Below are positions 14,354 to 16,667 of a stretch of DNA of 16,667 nt, in pieces. The stretch's first letter is position 1; every line of letters starts with the position of its first letter. The position numbers were made by a program, and so were the translations under genes. This DNA is from UBA11889 sp002313255 (GTDB lineage: Bacteria; Pseudomonadota; Gammaproteobacteria; Pseudomonadales; Azotimanducaceae), in NCBI GenBank assembly GCA_913045265.1, contig CAJWQX010000058.1:1-16667 (forward strand), given 5' to 3'. Below the pieces are notes generated by a model. The model searched no databases. It was given only the letters and a program-made list of their open reading frames with translations, and was not told where the DNA came from.

Positions 14354-16273
14354 ATGGTCGACAGCAAACCCGCAACCGATGCCACAATTGCAGCGAATCG
14401 CCACGTCCTCGAAGAACTTGATTTCACCGATACAGCGAGCTTTGAGAATGCTCAACGCGGTTTCATCGCAACCATCGACCCCATCAAGATCGCGCACAAT
14501 GAAGCCGATCGATTGGTATTCGACCTCAGCTCCACAGAGTTTCTGGAACACCAAGCACCCGACACCGTAAATCCGAGTTTATGGCGCCAAGCGCAGTTAA
14601 ATGCCCAACACCATGGACTATTCGAGGTTGTGGATGGCATTTACCAGGTCAGATCATTTGATCTTGCCAACATGACATTAATTCGGGGCGACACCGGTTG
14701 GATCGTGATCGATCCGCTAACCTCGAGCGAAACATCGAGCGCCGCTCTCGCACTCGCAAACAAACACCTCGGACACCGAGAGGTCGTTGCCGTGGTTCAT
14801 ACCCACAGCCACGCCGATCACTTTGCGGGGATATTGGGTGTCGTCGATCCAAGCGATGTCGCGTCGGGAAAGATCCCGATCTTTGCACCGGTAGATTACG
14901 TCGACGAGGCACTCGATGAAAATGTGCTGGCGGGTAACGTCATGAATCGACGTGCAACCTATATGTACGGCAACTTGCTCGAACCCTCGGCCACAGGATT
15001 CGTAACCGCGGGACTGGGAGCTGCCTTATCGATGGGATCGACCGGATTTATCCCGCCAACAGAAATCATCAGGACCACGGGGGAGACTCGAACTATTGAC
15101 GGTGTCGAGTTTGAATTCCAAATGACAATGGGAACCGAAGCGCCCGCTGAAATGGTGTTTTACTTTCCGCAGTTCAATGCGCTCTGCATGTCGGAGATCA
15201 CGTCGCACCATCTTCACAATGTTTATACCCCCCGAGGTGCCCAGGTGCGCGACGCGCTGGCATGGGCAGCGCAAATTAATGAGTCCATCGAGCTATTTGG
15301 CGACCGCCTCGAACTTCAATTCGCGAGTCATCATTGGCCGATCTGGGGTCGTGAAAAAGCGCTGGAGTTCCTCCGAAAGCAACGGGATATGTATAAGTAC
15401 ATCCACGACCAATCACTGCGCTTGGCAAACCATGGCTACCGCATGGAGGAAATCGCGGAACAGGTCAAGCTACCGGAATCGCTAAGCAAAGAATTCTACA
15501 ACCGGGATTACTACGGCACCGTTCACCATAACGCGCGGGCGGTTTACGTTAAGTACCTAGGTTACTTTGATGGCAATCCCTCCCACTTGTATCAACTGCC
15601 ACCTGCGGAGGCCGCCCACCGTTACGTTCGATTCATGGGTGGCGCAGATGCCATCGTCGCCCAAGCGACCGAGTCGTTTGAGACAGGAGACTACCGCTGG
15701 GTTGCCGAAGTCCTCGATCACGTGGCCGTTGCTGATCCCACACACGAACCGGCACGCAATTTATTAGCCGACGCTCTCGAGCAGCTCGGATACCAAGCTG
15801 AATCCGCACCCTGGAGAAATTTTTTTCTTAGCGGAACCAAAGAGTTACGTGAGGGAGTGAGAAAAAGATCGAACTTTTCTGCCAGCGAAGCGATGGCCAG
15901 TGGCATACCACTTTCAAATCTTTTTAGGACGATTGCCGTGCGTCTCAACGGCCCCAAGGCAGCCGCTCATCGCATTCAGCTTGCGCTCAATTTTCTGGAT
16001 ATTGAGACCCCATGGCTGGTGACCGTCGAAAACGGTGTCTTGCACGCGCACTCGAACAAAGAGGTCCCGTCGCCGGACGCTTCGCTCGTATTGACGACCT
16101 TGAACTTTAAGAGACTCATGCTCGGATTAACGGACGCCGCTGCACTCATCGGCGCCGGTGAGCTGTCCGTCGATGGCGATGCCTCTGTTTTATTGACCTT
16201 CGCGGGACTCTTTGACCAATTCGATCGTGGCTTCCCCTTAGTCGGCGCCAGACCCGAGATCGTACCTTCCTGA
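14354..16273 (+). CDS. Alkyl sulfatase, metallo-beta-lactamase fold (SdsA1/BDS1-like)
   Basis: 639 residues, the full three-domain length. These enzymes hydrolyse primary or secondary alkyl sulfates to alcohol and sulfate with two zinc ions. Zinc-site domain: THSHADH (150-156; H151, H153, D155, H156), GTEAPAE (260-266, E262), CMSEITSHHLHN (278-289, E281) and ASHHWPIWG (324-332, H326). Dimerisation domain at about 425-510 (ATESFETGDYRWVAEVLDH onward). SCP2-like sterol-carrier/substrate domain at about 515-630. There is no signal peptide: the N-terminus is polar, so unlike secreted SdsA1 it should be cytoplasmic and its substrate must enter the cell. The usual E-N-A-T-H after the bridging Glu is E-I-T-S-H here. 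The neighbours SDR and MFS fit alcohol oxidation and transport; substrate unknown. Confidence 0.93.
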   Translation: MVDSKPATDATIAANRHVLEELDFTDTASFENAQRGFIATIDPIKIAHNEADRLVFDLSSTEFLEHQAPDTVNPSLWRQAQLNAQHHGLFEVVDGIYQVRSFDLANMTLIRGDTGWIVIDPLTSSETSSAALALANKHLGHREVVAVVHTHSHADHFAGILGVVDPSDVASGKIPIFAPVDYVDEALDENVLAGNVMNRRATYMYGNLLEPSATGFVTAGLGAALSMGSTGFIPPTEIIRTTGETRTIDGVEFEFQMTMGTEAPAEMVFYFPQFNALCMSEITSHHLHNVYTPRGAQVRDALAWAAQINESIELFGDRLELQFASHHWPIWGREKALEFLRKQRDMYKYIHDQSLRLANHGYRMEEIAEQVKLPESLSKEFYNRDYYGTVHHNARAVYVKYLGYFDGNPSHLYQLPPAEAAHRYVRFMGGADAIVAQATESFETGDYRWVAEVLDHVAVADPTHEPARNLLADALEQLGYQAESAPWRNFFLSGTKELREGVRKRSNFSASEAMASGIPLSNLFRTIAVRLNGPKAAAHRIQLALNFLDIETPWLVTVENGVLHAHSNKEVPSPDASLVLTTLNFKRLMLGLTDAAALIGAGELSVDGDASVLLTFAGLFDQFDRGFPLVGARPEIVPS

Positions 16274-16296
16274 TAAGATCGACGTTTGCCGTAGTT

Positions 16297-16300
16297 AGGG
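16297..16300 (+). promoter_or_regulatory. Shine-Dalgarno AGGG for MFS gene
   Basis: AGGG lies five bases before the ATG at 16306 and supports that start over the later in-frame ATGs. Confidence 0.45.
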
Positions 16301-16305
16301 TTTGT

Positions 16306-16667
16306 ATGCGTCAAACAACCGATGGGGTCATGACGCCCGATGCAAGTGGGTTTCGATCGGGCATGTTCTCGTCGTTACGAATTCGGGACTTCAAGCTTTT
16401 GTGGATCTCGAACTTGGCCGCATCGTTCGCCATGCAAATGCAGATGGTTGCGCGCGGCTGGTTGATTTATGACATGACCGGATCGCCGCTCGACCTGACG
16501 TGGGTGATGCTCGCCTTTATGCTGCCGTCCCTCGTCTTCTCCCTGGCGGGTGGCGTTATCGCCGATCGGATGCGAAAGAAGCCGATCATGGTGACCTCGC
16601 AGTTGCTGAATACCGTCGCCACCGTACTGCTCGCCACTATTATCTATAACGGCGACGTGACCTTTGC
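16306..16667 (+). CDS. MFS exporter-type transporter (N-terminus; continues beyond window)
   Basis: 120 complete residues are visible and the frame runs off the right edge. It begins MRQTTDGVMTP, then FSSLRIRDFKLLWISNLAAS leading into membrane segment 1 and QMVARGWLIYDMTGSPLDLTWV into segment 2, followed by FSLAGGVIADRMRKKPIM (MFS motif A, G-x3-D-R-x-R-K-K). This pattern is that of the MFS_3/enterobactin-exporter-like group (COG2814 relatives), often drug or siderophore efflux proteins. It starts 32 bases after the alkylsulfatase stop, so probably the same transcript. It could carry the substrate or product of the upstream enzymes, or be an unrelated efflux gene; direction of transport cannot be told. 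Confidence 0.88.
   Translation, partial: MRQTTDGVMTPDASGFRSGMFSSLRIRDFKLLWISNLAASFAMQMQMVARGWLIYDMTGSPLDLTWVMLAFMLPSLVFSLAGGVIADRMRKKPIMVTSQLLNTVATVLLATIIYNGDVTF

Overview
The window looks like a piece of a Gram-negative chromosome, probably a marine or environmental Pseudomonadota and perhaps a gammaproteobacterium. The reasons are a KdsD-type arabinose-5-phosphate isomerase, a block of surface-glycan genes, a small CPXCG cysteine-rich protein and a DUF924 protein. This placement is inference from gene content; nothing in the window is a taxonomic marker. G+C looks moderate (about half) by eye and fairly even along the window. No rRNA, tRNA, insertion sequence, CRISPR array or prophage gene was seen. 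No gene-free stretch exceeds 300 bases; the longest is 12100-12290.

Left block (2-4595). A tightly overlapped minus-strand run (2300 to 2) encodes a luciferase-like flavin/F420 oxidoreductase, a MhpD/FAH-type hydratase and an NAD-dependent D-2-hydroxyacid dehydrogenase that is cut by the window edge. An amidohydrolase_2-family enzyme (2395-3510) is divergent from this run. This set reads as a small-molecule catabolic module. It is followed by a KdsD/KpsF-like SIS-CBS sugar-phosphate isomerase with a degenerate phosphate loop.

Middle block (4767-6961). Three plus-strand genes encode a CPXCG zinc-binding-like protein, a pyridoxamine-phosphate-oxidase-like split-barrel protein and a UMF1/Atg22-type MFS transporter.

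Envelope block (11402 to 7004, minus strand). A compact five-gene run encodes a GT4 glycosyltransferase, a membrane-anchored NodB deacetylase, an ELM1-family GT-B-like protein, a DUF3108 protein and a zinc-ribbon SAM methyltransferase. Three of the four junctions overlap (ATGA or TGATG). It probably makes or modifies an LPS-core or other surface glycan. A DUF924 gene lies just upstream in the same direction.

Right block (12291 to the window end, plus strand). A second amidohydrolase_2 enzyme, an SDR dehydrogenase, a three-domain alkylsulfatase and the start of an MFS exporter are closely spaced. They suggest uptake or hydrolysis of a sulfate ester or similar substrate, then oxidation and ring or C-C cleavage chemistry. 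The actual substrate cannot be read from sequence.
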